DNA from: CAYVKY01 sp964452115 | GTDB taxonomy: Bacteria > Bacteroidota > Ignavibacteria > Tepidaquicellales > Tepidaquicellaceae | Direction of reading: 5' to 3' | DNA length: 6,181 bases | NCBI GenBank assembly: GCA_964452115.1 | Contig: CAYVKY010000131.1 | Coordinates: 1 to 6,181, forward strand | In this document: positions 1 through 5,934 of the stretch, in pieces | Layout of the letters: every line of letters begins with the position of its first letter | Position numbering within the stretch: the first letter of the stretch is position 1 | Program-made: the position numbers and the translations under genes | The notes under the pieces: generated by a model | Told to the model about the DNA's origin: nothing | What the model saw: only the letters and a program-made list of their open reading frames with translations | The model's database searches: none

Positions 1-290
1 TCGCCCTGTTTCACAAGCACACTTATTATCGTACCCGGAAGCGGTGCTTTGATTACGCCTGCGCCCTTCTTCTCCGTAGGAGGTGCTGTCTTTGCCTGCG
101 ATTTATGAGTATCCGCTGACGGTTCGGTTTTCTTTCTTTCCAGTGTCGGCGTTTTCACTTTTCCGAGATTCTCCGAAAGTTCTACGCTGTAAGGCTTTCC
201 GTTTACTTCAAGTTTTACGATGTTGTCATACGCGTCGGTTACGTTTACATCGTAATCTGTTTTATTTATGGTGAATTTAAACTTTTTCAT
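1..290 (-). CDS. Biotin carboxyl carrier protein (1.3S/MmdC type), 3' end cut by window edge
   Basis: This is the first 96 codons of a biotin carrier, the swinging arm that moves CO2 between carboxyltransferase active sites. The start at 288-290 gives MKKFKFTINKTDYDVNV, a beta-rich N-terminal segment typical of 1.3S/OadA-like carriers. A Lys/Pro/Ala/Thr-rich linker follows (about residues 47-77). The biotinyl domain then begins with VIKAPLPGTIISVLVKQG (79-96), the usual APLPGT...V..G strand pattern. The window ends before the expected EAMKM biotinylation motif, so the lysine itself is not seen. The gene lies 26 bases downstream of the small subunit gene on the same strand and has no clear Shine-Dalgarno; the leader is A/T-rich. 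A separate carrier fits the lack of a biotin domain on the 567-aa carboxyltransferase upstream. The family is secure; the exact complex is inferred from neighbours. Confidence 0.9.
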   Translation of the reverse strand, partial: MKKFKFTINKTDYDVNVTDAYDNIVKLEVNGKPYSVELSENLGKVKTPTLERKKTEPSADTHKSQAKTAPPTEKKGAGVIKAPLPGTIISVLVKQG

Positions 291-316
291 TTTTAAATAA
301 TTTTAATTTTCGTTGA

Positions 317-556
317 TTAATAACTGCCGCCTCCGGGCCATTTCCTGAGACTGTAAATCTTTGAACTCCACGGTGAATATCTTTTTTCAATGCGTTTGAT
401 TGTGAGTACATAGTTTTCGTAATCGTGAACTTCCTGTCTGTAAAGGTAAAGCGCCGTTGCAATTGCGGCATTCAGTTCGTCAGCCGGAATCTCTTTTTCT
501 GCAGGCGCTGCTGCCTGCGGCTGCTGTTTTATTTCTTCTTTTGGTTTTTTAAACAT
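317..556 (-). CDS. Small OadG/MmdD/epsilon-like carboxyltransferase subunit without membrane anchor
   Basis: The protein is 79 aa. An N-terminal Lys/Gln/Pro/Ala-rich tail (about 1-24) is followed by an Asp-Glu-Leu-Asn-Ala-Ala-Ile-Ala helix, and the C-terminus reads RYSPWSSKIYSLRKWPGG. This Ala-rich helix plus a C-terminal S-P-W-x-x basic patch is what is seen at the ends of OadG, MmdD and MmdE, small subunits that hold carboxyltransferase complexes together. Unlike OadG and MmdD there is no hydrophobic N-terminal segment, so it should be soluble. An ATG two codons upstream (560-562) is in frame, but AGGAG at 565-569 lies only 2 bases from it and 8 bases from the ATG at 554-556, so the inner start was chosen. 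It sits 15 bases after the 12S-type gene and 26 bases before the biotin carrier. The family assignment rests on a short C-terminal pattern and on context. Confidence 0.7.
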   Translation of the reverse strand: MFKKPKEEIKQQPQAAAPAEKEIPADELNAAIATALYLYRQEVHDYENYVLTIKRIEKRYSPWSSKIYSLRKWPGGGSY

Positions 557-564
557 ATTCATTG

Positions 565-569
565 CTCCT
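565..569 (-). promoter_or_regulatory. Shine-Dalgarno AGGAG for the small subunit
   Basis: The minus strand reads CAGGAGCAATGAATATG. Spacing is 2 bases to the outer ATG and 8 to the inner one, which decides the start. It is the clearest Shine-Dalgarno in the window; the other genes have A/T-rich leaders. Confidence 0.6.
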
Positions 570-571
570 GA

Positions 572-2131
572 TTATAATGGTATATTCGAATGTTTTTTCG
601 GTGGATTTACATCTTTCTTTGTCGCGAGCATCTGCAGTGCACGTATTATTCTGAAACGTGTGTTGCGCGGCTCGATTACATCATCAATGTATCCGTATTT
701 TGCCGCCTCGTACGGTGTGGCAAATTTTTCCCTGTACTCGTTTTCTTTCTTTGCGATAAATGCAATTTTTTCTTCGTCAGTTTTCAATTCGGATATTTCC
801 TTAAAGTAAAGCACTTCGATTGCGCCTTTCGGACCCATCACTGAAATTTCTGCAGTCGGCCAGGCATAGTTGATGTCGCCTCTTAAGTGCTTCGAGCCCA
901 TCACGTCATAAGCGCCGCCGTATGCTTTTCTCAGGATGATAGTAATTTTCGGTACTGTTGCTTCCGCATATGCATAGAGAAGTTTTGCTCCGTGCGTGAT
1001 AATGCCGTTGTATTCCTGAGTTGTTCCCGGCAGATATCCCGGCACGTCAACCAGCGTGAGAATCGGAACGTTGAAGCAGTCGCAGAATCTTACGAATCTT
1101 GCGGCTTTGCGCGATGCGTTTATATCAAGCACGCCTGCAAGATAGTTCGGCTGATTTGCTACAATTCCAATCGGGGAGCCGTTCATTTTTGCAAAGCCCA
1201 CAACTATATTCTGTGCATAGTTTGCCTGAATTTCAAGAAATTCTCCGTCATCAACTATTGTGTCAATAACGTCAATCACGTCATAAGGTTTATTCGGTGA
1301 ATCGGGTACGATTTCGTTTAATGAATCTTCCACCCTGTCAATCGGGTCGCTGCAAGGATAGAGCGGCGGGTCTTCCAGATTATTCGAGGGCAGATAGCTG
1401 AGAAGTTTTCTGATCATCAGAATTCCTTCTTCTTCATCTTCTGCAACATAGTGTGCTACGCCTGATTTTGAACTGTGCACGTAAGCGCCGCCGAGCTGCT
1501 CATCAGTTACCACTTCGCCGGTAACGGTTTTCACAACTTTCGGTCCGGTGATAAACATATAGCCGTTGTCTTTTTCCATAATTATAAAATCGGTGAGTGC
1601 AGGTGAATATACCGCACCGCCTGCGCACGGACCGAATACCGCTGAAATCTGCGGTACCACACCCGAAGCCAAAACGTTTCTTTTGAAAATTTCTGCATAT
1701 CCGCCTAATGATTTTACGCCTTCCTGAATTCTTGCGCCGCCGCTGTCGTTGATGCCGATTACAGGTGCGCCTACCTGCATTGCTTTATCCATCACTTTGC
1801 AGATTTTCTGTGCATACATTTCAGACAGCGAGCCGCCGAACACCGTGAAATCCTGTGAAAATATGTACACAAGCCTTCCGTCAACAGTGCCGTAACCGGT
1901 GATTACGCCGTCCGATAAATAACTTTGTGAATCAAGTCCGAAGTCAATGCATCTGTGCGATACGAACATATCGAACTCTTCAAAACTTCCTTCATCAAGA
2001 AGTAAATCTATTCTTTCCCTTGCGGTAAGTTTTCCCTTTCTGTGCTGGGCTTTGATTCTTTTTTCACCGCCTCCAAGCATCGCCTTATTCCGCAGATCTG
2101 TTAGTTCCTGTATTTTATCCTCTATTGCCAT
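572..2131 (-). CDS. Acyl-CoA carboxyltransferase, 12S/MmdA/PccB type (methylmalonyl-/propionyl-CoA)
   Basis: This 519-aa protein transfers the carboxyl group between biotin and propionyl-CoA/methylmalonyl-CoA. It is full length for the family and has two crotonase-fold halves. The N-terminal half carries the acyl-CoA oxyanion signature SGGARIQEG (130-138) and GPCAGGAVYSPA (167-178). The C-terminal half carries the biotin-side signature VDVPGYLPGT (361-370), THGAKLL (379-385) and KAYGGAYDVMGSKHL (402-416). It ends in KKHSNIPL, close to the KKHGNIPL end of PccB proteins. Asp409 in GGAYDVM is the residue that in actinobacterial PccB favours propionyl-CoA over acetyl-CoA, where acetyl-CoA enzymes have Ile. 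It is 31 bases downstream of the 5S-type gene and 15 bases upstream of the small subunit start. The leader is A-rich without Shine-Dalgarno. The candidate names mmdA, pccB and 12S cannot be separated by this protein alone; the context favours transcarboxylase or decarboxylase over a PCC. Confidence 0.93.
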   Translation of the reverse strand: MAIEDKIQELTDLRNKAMLGGGEKRIKAQHRKGKLTARERIDLLLDEGSFEEFDMFVSHRCIDFGLDSQSYLSDGVITGYGTVDGRLVYIFSQDFTVFGGSLSEMYAQKICKVMDKAMQVGAPVIGINDSGGARIQEGVKSLGGYAEIFKRNVLASGVVPQISAVFGPCAGGAVYSPALTDFIIMEKDNGYMFITGPKVVKTVTGEVVTDEQLGGAYVHSSKSGVAHYVAEDEEEGILMIRKLLSYLPSNNLEDPPLYPCSDPIDRVEDSLNEIVPDSPNKPYDVIDVIDTIVDDGEFLEIQANYAQNIVVGFAKMNGSPIGIVANQPNYLAGVLDINASRKAARFVRFCDCFNVPILTLVDVPGYLPGTTQEYNGIITHGAKLLYAYAEATVPKITIILRKAYGGAYDVMGSKHLRGDINYAWPTAEISVMGPKGAIEVLYFKEISELKTDEEKIAFIAKKENEYREKFATPYEAAKYGYIDDVIEPRNTRFRIIRALQMLATKKDVNPPKKHSNIPL

Positions 2132-2162
2132 ATTAGTTTAAAAGTTTTTTTTATTTTATTAA

Positions 2163-3866
2163 TTACCAATTATTGTATAAACCTTCCATTAAAATTTCGT
2201 GTTTCTCATCCTCACTCAGCTTCTGATATTTTTCCGCTTCTTCTTCAATTCTCTTCTTTTCGATTTCTTCCTGTGCTGCAATTCCCGCAAGCATTTTTTT
2301 GTATTCAACTTCCCTTTTGCCTTTCAGGAATGTTGTTGCCACTGCCGGGAAAAGTTCAAGAAGGAGTTCTTCTTTTTCATCTGCTGCAAGGCGGACATCT
2401 TCAAACTCTTTGAGCTTAGGATTGTCCTGCTTCATATATTTCGACACGTCGTAAGGCGTTTCAGTTCTCGTGCCTGAAATTTTAAGTCTGAATTCTTCGT
2501 CAACAGGATACGGAGTTTTTCCGTACACGCCTTTTACGAGATTTACATACTGCGTGGATGTGTTGTCATAGAAGGGTTTGCCTTTGCTTTCATCAACAAC
2601 GCAGTAAACTGCCTGCACACCGACAATCTGACTGGTCGGAGTTACAAGCGGCGGAAGCCCCGATGCAAGGCGCACAACCGGCACAACTTCCAGCACGCGG
2701 CTGAACATATGTGACAGATTTGCCTGCTTCAACTGCGACAGCATATTGGTGTACATACCGCCGGGGATTTCAGCATTTTTAACCGCTTCATCAGGTGCGG
2801 GGAAATTGAAATATTTTTCGATGTCCCAGCACAGGTGCATCAGTTCATCGTGACGGTTTGCCTTCGACGCTTCGATTGCTTTGTCGAAAAGTGCATTAAT
2901 ATCATTTGGCAGAGAGTAATTCGAAATGTCAAAATCAATCGGGAATATCTTTATCTGGTCGAAGTTCGCAAGTTCTTTGCGGATTTCTTTCAGTTCCTTG
3001 TTGATTTTTGCAACTGCATCGAGATTTACACCCGTGTCAATTTTCAACTTATCGCAGAAAACCTGAATTAGTTCGAATGACGGTGCTGCCGGTCCGCCGG
3101 CAAAATTGTTAATCACGGTGTCAACTATGTCTGCGCCGTTTACAATTGCGTTCAGCACTGATGCAAGTCCGTAACCGGGAGTGCAGTGCGTGTGCAGGTC
3201 AATCGGAACATTCACTTCTTTCTTCAGCCTTTTGGTAAGTTCAGCCGATACATCCGGCGGAATGAGTCCCGCCATATCCTTAATGGAAATGATGTCTGCA
3301 CCGAGCTTTTCAAGTTCTTTTGATTTTTCTACAAAGTAGTCAATCGTAAAAATTTTACCGGGAATTTTTTTCAGCCCGAAAAAGCCTTTCACTCTGTCCC
3401 TGAGACTGAATCTCGGGTCAACGGTGTAACACACCGCACAGTCAGCCATTCCGCCGTTTGCTTTAACGTACTTGATGGTTGACTTCATATTGTTAAGGTC
3501 ATTCAGAGCATCGAAAATTCTCATTATATCAATTCCCGATTTCACCGCAAGACGGTTGAAGCCTTCGATTACATCTTCGGGATAAGGATTATATCCGAAA
3601 ATATTTCTGCCTCTTGAAAGTGCAGTTAATTTTGTATTATTTGAAAATCCTTTTTTTACTTTATCGAGCCTTTCCCACGGGTCTTCATTTAAGAATCTCA
3701 TCACCGAGTCAGGCACTGCACCGCCCCATACTTCGGCGGCATAAAAATTTGCGTCTTTGTAAAAAGGAAGAACGCGGTCAACCTGCTTTTGATTCATTCT
3801 CGTAGCAAACTGCGACTGCTGCCCGTCCCTGATTGTTAAGTCTCTGATTAAAATTTTGCGGTTCAT
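2163..3866 (-). CDS. Pyruvate/oxaloacetate carboxyltransferase, 5S/OadA/PycB type, no biotin domain
   Basis: This 567-aa enzyme moves a carboxyl group between biotin and pyruvate/oxaloacetate. The TIM-barrel active site is complete: RDGQQS with metal ligand Asp14, the active-site Lys196 in SIKDMAGL, His225 and His227 in DLHTHCTPG, and the conserved Thr373 in PGGMYTNM that relays protons in pyruvate carboxylase. The C-terminus is not a biotinyl domain but a charged helix (about 515-560, rich in Glu/Lys), as in transcarboxylase 5S, which also uses a separate carrier. Residues about 152-170 (SLRDRVKGFFGLKKIPGK) look like an insertion relative to OadA, where the CYT.(S/D)P segment runs directly into the next helix. 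The minus-strand AAGAGG at 3878-3883 lies 11 bases before the ATG. It is the first gene of the carboxylase cluster. Oxaloacetate decarboxylase alpha is the alternative name. Confidence 0.93.
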   Translation of the reverse strand: MNRKILIRDLTIRDGQQSQFATRMNQKQVDRVLPFYKDANFYAAEVWGGAVPDSVMRFLNEDPWERLDKVKKGFSNNTKLTALSRGRNIFGYNPYPEDVIEGFNRLAVKSGIDIMRIFDALNDLNNMKSTIKYVKANGGMADCAVCYTVDPRFSLRDRVKGFFGLKKIPGKIFTIDYFVEKSKELEKLGADIISIKDMAGLIPPDVSAELTKRLKKEVNVPIDLHTHCTPGYGLASVLNAIVNGADIVDTVINNFAGGPAAPSFELIQVFCDKLKIDTGVNLDAVAKINKELKEIRKELANFDQIKIFPIDFDISNYSLPNDINALFDKAIEASKANRHDELMHLCWDIEKYFNFPAPDEAVKNAEIPGGMYTNMLSQLKQANLSHMFSRVLEVVPVVRLASGLPPLVTPTSQIVGVQAVYCVVDESKGKPFYDNTSTQYVNLVKGVYGKTPYPVDEEFRLKISGTRTETPYDVSKYMKQDNPKLKEFEDVRLAADEKEELLLELFPAVATTFLKGKREVEYKKMLAGIAAQEEIEKKRIEEEAEKYQKLSEDEKHEILMEGLYNNW

Positions 3867-3938
3867 ATTATTAAATACCTCTTATGTCTGTTAGTTTTCT
3901 TTACGAAATAGTTTATGATTATTTATATTTGATTTTTT

Positions 3939-4394
3939 TCAGCTTGCGTTTCCGTTGAAAAGCTCCTGAAGATTAATTGATTTGCTTTTTAATTTTGTCG
4001 CAAGTTCCACATAAGTTGTAGCAAGGTTATCTTTCCCTGCTCCAAGCACCGTGCTTGCGAGCCCTAAAGCTTCGCTGTACTGTTCGGGTTTCATATCTTT
4101 GAAAATTCTTTTCCAGATTGCTTCTTCGAGTGCATTGATTGCTGTCTGCACTTCGTGAAGGTCATAGCCTGCATTGTACCTCTCTTTTGCGATATCCGAT
4201 GTATGCGTCAGCATCGGTAATAAAGTTTTTTCTTTAATACAACTGATTGCCACATCGAGCAGATTTCTAAGTTTGTTTTTTGTTCTCTCCTCCCCGACTT
4301 TGGTGTATCCATGCAGTTTCACGGGTTCTATGGTGTCGTATGATTCATTCACAATTGACTCGACATTATCTTCCAGTAATTTTATGATATCCAT
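3939..4394 (-). CDS. Stand-alone RsbRD_N-like helical sensor-domain protein
   Basis: This 151-aa, all-helical, soluble protein has no signal peptide or membrane segment. The layout matches my recollection of the RsbRD N-terminal domain: an opening LLEDNVESIVNESYDTI helix, a Gly-Tyr-Thr-Lys turn, a helix with LRNLLDVAI, then IAKERYNAGYDLHEVQTAI (about 68-86), where R...G..L.E is the most family-like stretch. Such domains usually sit in front of STAS or kinase domains and are thought to sense signals; here nothing follows, so the partner is unknown. The ATG at 4392-4394 was preferred to an in-frame TTG two codons upstream (4398-4400). No Shine-Dalgarno is visible. It has its own promoter and lies 72 bases upstream of the carboxyltransferase gene with no convincing promoter between, so read-through into the cluster is possible. 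The family call is moderate. Confidence 0.7.
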   Translation of the reverse strand: MDIIKLLEDNVESIVNESYDTIEPVKLHGYTKVGEERTKNKLRNLLDVAISCIKEKTLLPMLTHTSDIAKERYNAGYDLHEVQTAINALEEAIWKRIFKDMKPEQYSEALGLASTVLGAGKDNLATTYVELATKLKSKSINLQELFNGNAS

Positions 4395-4412
4395 AATCAA
4401 TTAATTTAAATA

Positions 4413-4443
4413 CAAAATTAAATAAATCCTTTTACCTTATCAA
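4413..4443 (-). promoter_or_regulatory. Bacteroidetes-type promoter (TTG-N20-TAATTTTG) for the RsbRD_N-like gene
   Basis: On the minus strand a TTG (4441-4443) is followed after 20 bases by TAATTTTG (4413-4420), a full match to the TAnnTTTG -7 box. It ends 18 bases before the ATG at 4394, giving a leader of roughly ten bases. The spacing is within the range known for Bacteroidetes sigma factors. Confidence 0.55.
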
Positions 4444-4531
4444 TCCAATTAGTTCCCTTTTTATGAACCGTTTAATGGAATTTTTCATTATTAAAAAGTG
4501 ATTTAAATTTATTTTTTTCTTTAATTTAACT

Positions 4532-5056
4532 TTATTCGAAAACGCTCCTTGCTTTTGCCTGCTCGGAAAAACTTATACCGGAAAAAATATTTTTGTCTTT
4601 TTCTTTCAGATATTTATAATATGCAGCAATGCCTATCATTCCTGCATTATCGGTTGAGTATTTGAGTTCAGGTATGTAAATGTCATATCCTTTTTTTGAA
4701 AGAAATTTTTCCTTCAGCTCCGAATTTGCAGATACACCGCCCGAAATTGAAATTCGATTTATATTAAATTTTTCCGCAGCCTTCAAAGTTGTTCGCACAA
4801 GCGATTCCGTAACCGCATCCTGAAATGATGCGCAGATATCGCAGATTAATTTTTCATTTTTCGTTTCGGAAAAATTAATTTTTTTCAGGAAATATAAAAC
4901 CGATGTTTTGATTCCGGAAAATGAAAAATCGTAACCTGTATTTTTCAGCGATGCGAGCGGAAACCTGTGGAATTTTTTATCGCCCGTTTTTGCAAGTTTG
5001 TCAATCAGCGGACCGCCGGGATATCCAAGGCCGCATGCCCTGGCGATCTTGTCGAA
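4532..5056 (-). CDS. tsaD: TsaD, C-terminal part after the assembly gap (tRNA t6A transferase)
   Basis: This is an open frame of 174 codons that starts at the gap edge. It reads FDKIARACGLGYPGGPL, then YDFSFSGIKTSVLYF, ISISGGVSANSELK and YSTDNAGMIGIAAYYKY, and ends ...RSVFE. These are the usual C-terminal TsaD blocks: PGGP, the DFSFSG(I/L)KT block, SGGV.AN, and STDNA with the metal/nucleotide-binding Asp. TsaD with TsaB and TsaE transfers the threonylcarbamoyl group from TC-AMP to A37 of ANN-decoding tRNAs. No stop or frameshift is present within this part. The first 12 residues repeat, with changes, the last 12 of the N-terminal part, and removing one copy gives a 337-aa protein, the normal length. 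This part is in a different frame from the N-terminal part only because the gap was set at ten Ns. Confidence 0.93.
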   Translation of the reverse strand, partial: FDKIARACGLGYPGGPLIDKLAKTGDKKFHRFPLASLKNTGYDFSFSGIKTSVLYFLKKINFSETKNEKLICDICASFQDAVTESLVRTTLKAAEKFNINRISISGGVSANSELKEKFLSKKGYDIYIPELKYSTDNAGMIGIAAYYKYLKEKDKNIFSGISFSEQAKARSVFE

Positions 5057-5057
5057 T

Positions 5058-5067
5058 NNNNNNNNNN
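5058..5067. other. Ten-N scaffold gap inside tsaD with homologous flanks
   Basis: Ten Ns join two contig ends that cover the same part of tsaD. The minus strand before the gap ends FDKVAKLMGLGY; after it the sequence starts FDKIARACGLGY. The two 36-base stretches differ at about 13 positions, mostly within the central codons. True gap length is best explained as negative (overlap), not 10. Confidence 0.95.
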
Positions 5068-5592
5068 ATATCCAAGCCCCATCAGTTTCGCCACCTTGTC
5101 AAATGCCTCGCCTGCCGCATCATCAAGCGTTGTGCCCAGCAGCGTGTGATTGTAGAAATCATCAACTTTGAAAAGCAGCGTATGCCCGCCGGAAACTATT
5201 AAAGATATAAACGGAAATTCAGGTTTATTATCATTCAGAAAAGATGAATATAAATGTGCATAAATATGATTGACGGGAATGAAGGGTTTATTAAGCGTGA
5301 GCGCGAGAGACTTTGCATAAGACAATCCGATAAGCAATGCGCCGATTAATCCCGGTTCATTTGAACAGGCGATTGCATCAATTTTTTCCATTCCGATTTT
5401 TGCATCATCAAGCGCCGCACGTGTAACATTCACAATTTCCTTCAGGTGTTCGCGCGAAGCAATCTCAGGCACAACTCCTCCCCATTTGGTATGGAACATC
5501 TGCGAAAGTACTTCGTTTGAAAGCACCTTGTCGTTATCAAGTACCGCAGCGGATGTTTCGTCGCACGATGATTCAAAAGAAAGTATATACAT
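5068..5592 (-). CDS. tsaD: TsaD, N-terminal part before the assembly gap
   Basis: These 175 codons start with MYILSFESSCDETSAAVLD, the standard N-terminal phosphate-binding block of the Kae1/TsaD ASKHA fold. WGGVVPEIASREH follows. Next come VNHIYAHLYS with the metal ligands His109 and His113, SGGHTLL (134-140), and LDDAAGEAFDK (156-166). It stops at GLGY against the Ns, where PGGP should come next. Read straight through the Ns the frame runs into a stop at 5005, which is an artefact of the arbitrary gap size. The ATG at 5590-5592 gives the canonical N-terminus, so the start is firm. It is transcribed away from the secreted-protein gene at 6000, with the repeat array in between. TsaD is essential in most bacteria, so a true disruption is unlikely. 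Confidence 0.95.
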
Positions 5593-5609
5593 AAAATTTA
5601 ATTATCTTA

Positions 5610-5617
5610 CAAAATTA
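5610..5617 (-). promoter_or_regulatory. Putative -7 box TAATTTTG upstream of tsaD
   Basis: The minus strand carries TAATTTTGTA 17 bases before the tsaD ATG, the same decamer as in the promoter of the RsbRD_N-like gene. No TTG is found at the expected distance upstream, so only half of the promoter consensus is present. Confidence 0.35.
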
Positions 5618-5670
5618 ATGTATTCCGCCCCGAATAAATAATCATAAATTTGTGGAGAATTTTCATTTAA

Positions 5671-5695
5671 CATTTTACATTTTACATTTTACATT
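5671..5695 (+). repeat. CATTTTA heptamer tandem repeat
   Basis: Three perfect copies of CATTTTA (5671-5691) are followed by a partial CATT and preceded by a degenerate CATTTAA (5664-5670). The same words reappear in the linker of each 84-bp unit, so this may be a decayed outer end of that array. Confidence 0.8.
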
Positions 5696-5740
5696 GAATA
5701 AAGCATTTTACATTGAACAAACATTACTTCCCGGACCCTT

Positions 5741-5766
5741 CGTGCCGATGCTCCAGCGTCGGCACG
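5741..5766 (+). repeat. Hairpin of unit 1 (variant arms)
   Basis: The arms CGTGCCGATGC and GCGTCGGCACG enclose the loop TCCA, giving 11 pairs with one T-G wobble. The eighth pair is A-T here but C-G in units 2 and 3, a compensatory change. Confidence 0.85.
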
Positions 5767-5824
5767 CAAAAATCATTTTACACTTTACATTTTACATTGA
5801 ACAAACATTACTCCCCGGACCCCT

Positions 5825-5850
5825 CGTGCCGCTGCTCCGGCGGCGGCACG
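5825..5850 (+). repeat. Hairpin of unit 2
   Basis: The arms CGTGCCGCTGC and GCGGCGGCACG enclose the loop TCCG, giving 11 pairs with one T-G wobble. As plus-strand RNA this would be a C(UCCG)G loop of the very stable UNCG class. No T-tract follows on either strand. Confidence 0.85.
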
Positions 5851-5908
5851 CAAAAATCATTTTACACTTTACATTTTACATTGAACAAACATTACTCCCC
5901 GGACCCCT

Positions 5909-5934
5909 CGTGCCGCTGCTCCGGCGGCGGCACG
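5909..5934 (+). repeat. Hairpin of unit 3
   Basis: The sequence and fold are identical to the hairpin of unit 2, 84 bases downstream. Confidence 0.85.

Noticed and set aside
887..1300. 137-codon plus-strand frame opposite the 12S-type gene
   Set aside because: It is antisense to a fully conserved carboxyltransferase, gives Cys/Arg-rich low-sense protein, and has no start signal. The other plus-strand frames at 83-274, 590-844, 2199-2477, 2835-3071 and 4174-4404 fail for the same reason.
4395..4400. TTG start two codons upstream for the 151-aa protein
   Set aside because: An ATG follows after one codon, there is no Shine-Dalgarno favouring TTG, and the promoter leader is already short.
4395..4531. 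Terminator between tsaD and the RsbRD_N-like gene
   Set aside because: Only weak A/T pairings (TTTTT with AAAAA) are present on the minus strand, with no GC-containing stem before a T-run, so no terminator can be supported.
5005..5592. tsaD as a frameshifted pseudogene ending at 5005
   Set aside because: The premature stop arises only from reading through ten arbitrary Ns. Both flanks are intact and together give a 337-aa protein.
5741..5934. The GC-rich hairpins as intrinsic terminators
   Set aside because: Neither strand has a T-tract after the stem (plus: GCAAAAATC; minus: AGGGGTCC), and three tandem copies between divergent genes do not sit at a gene end.
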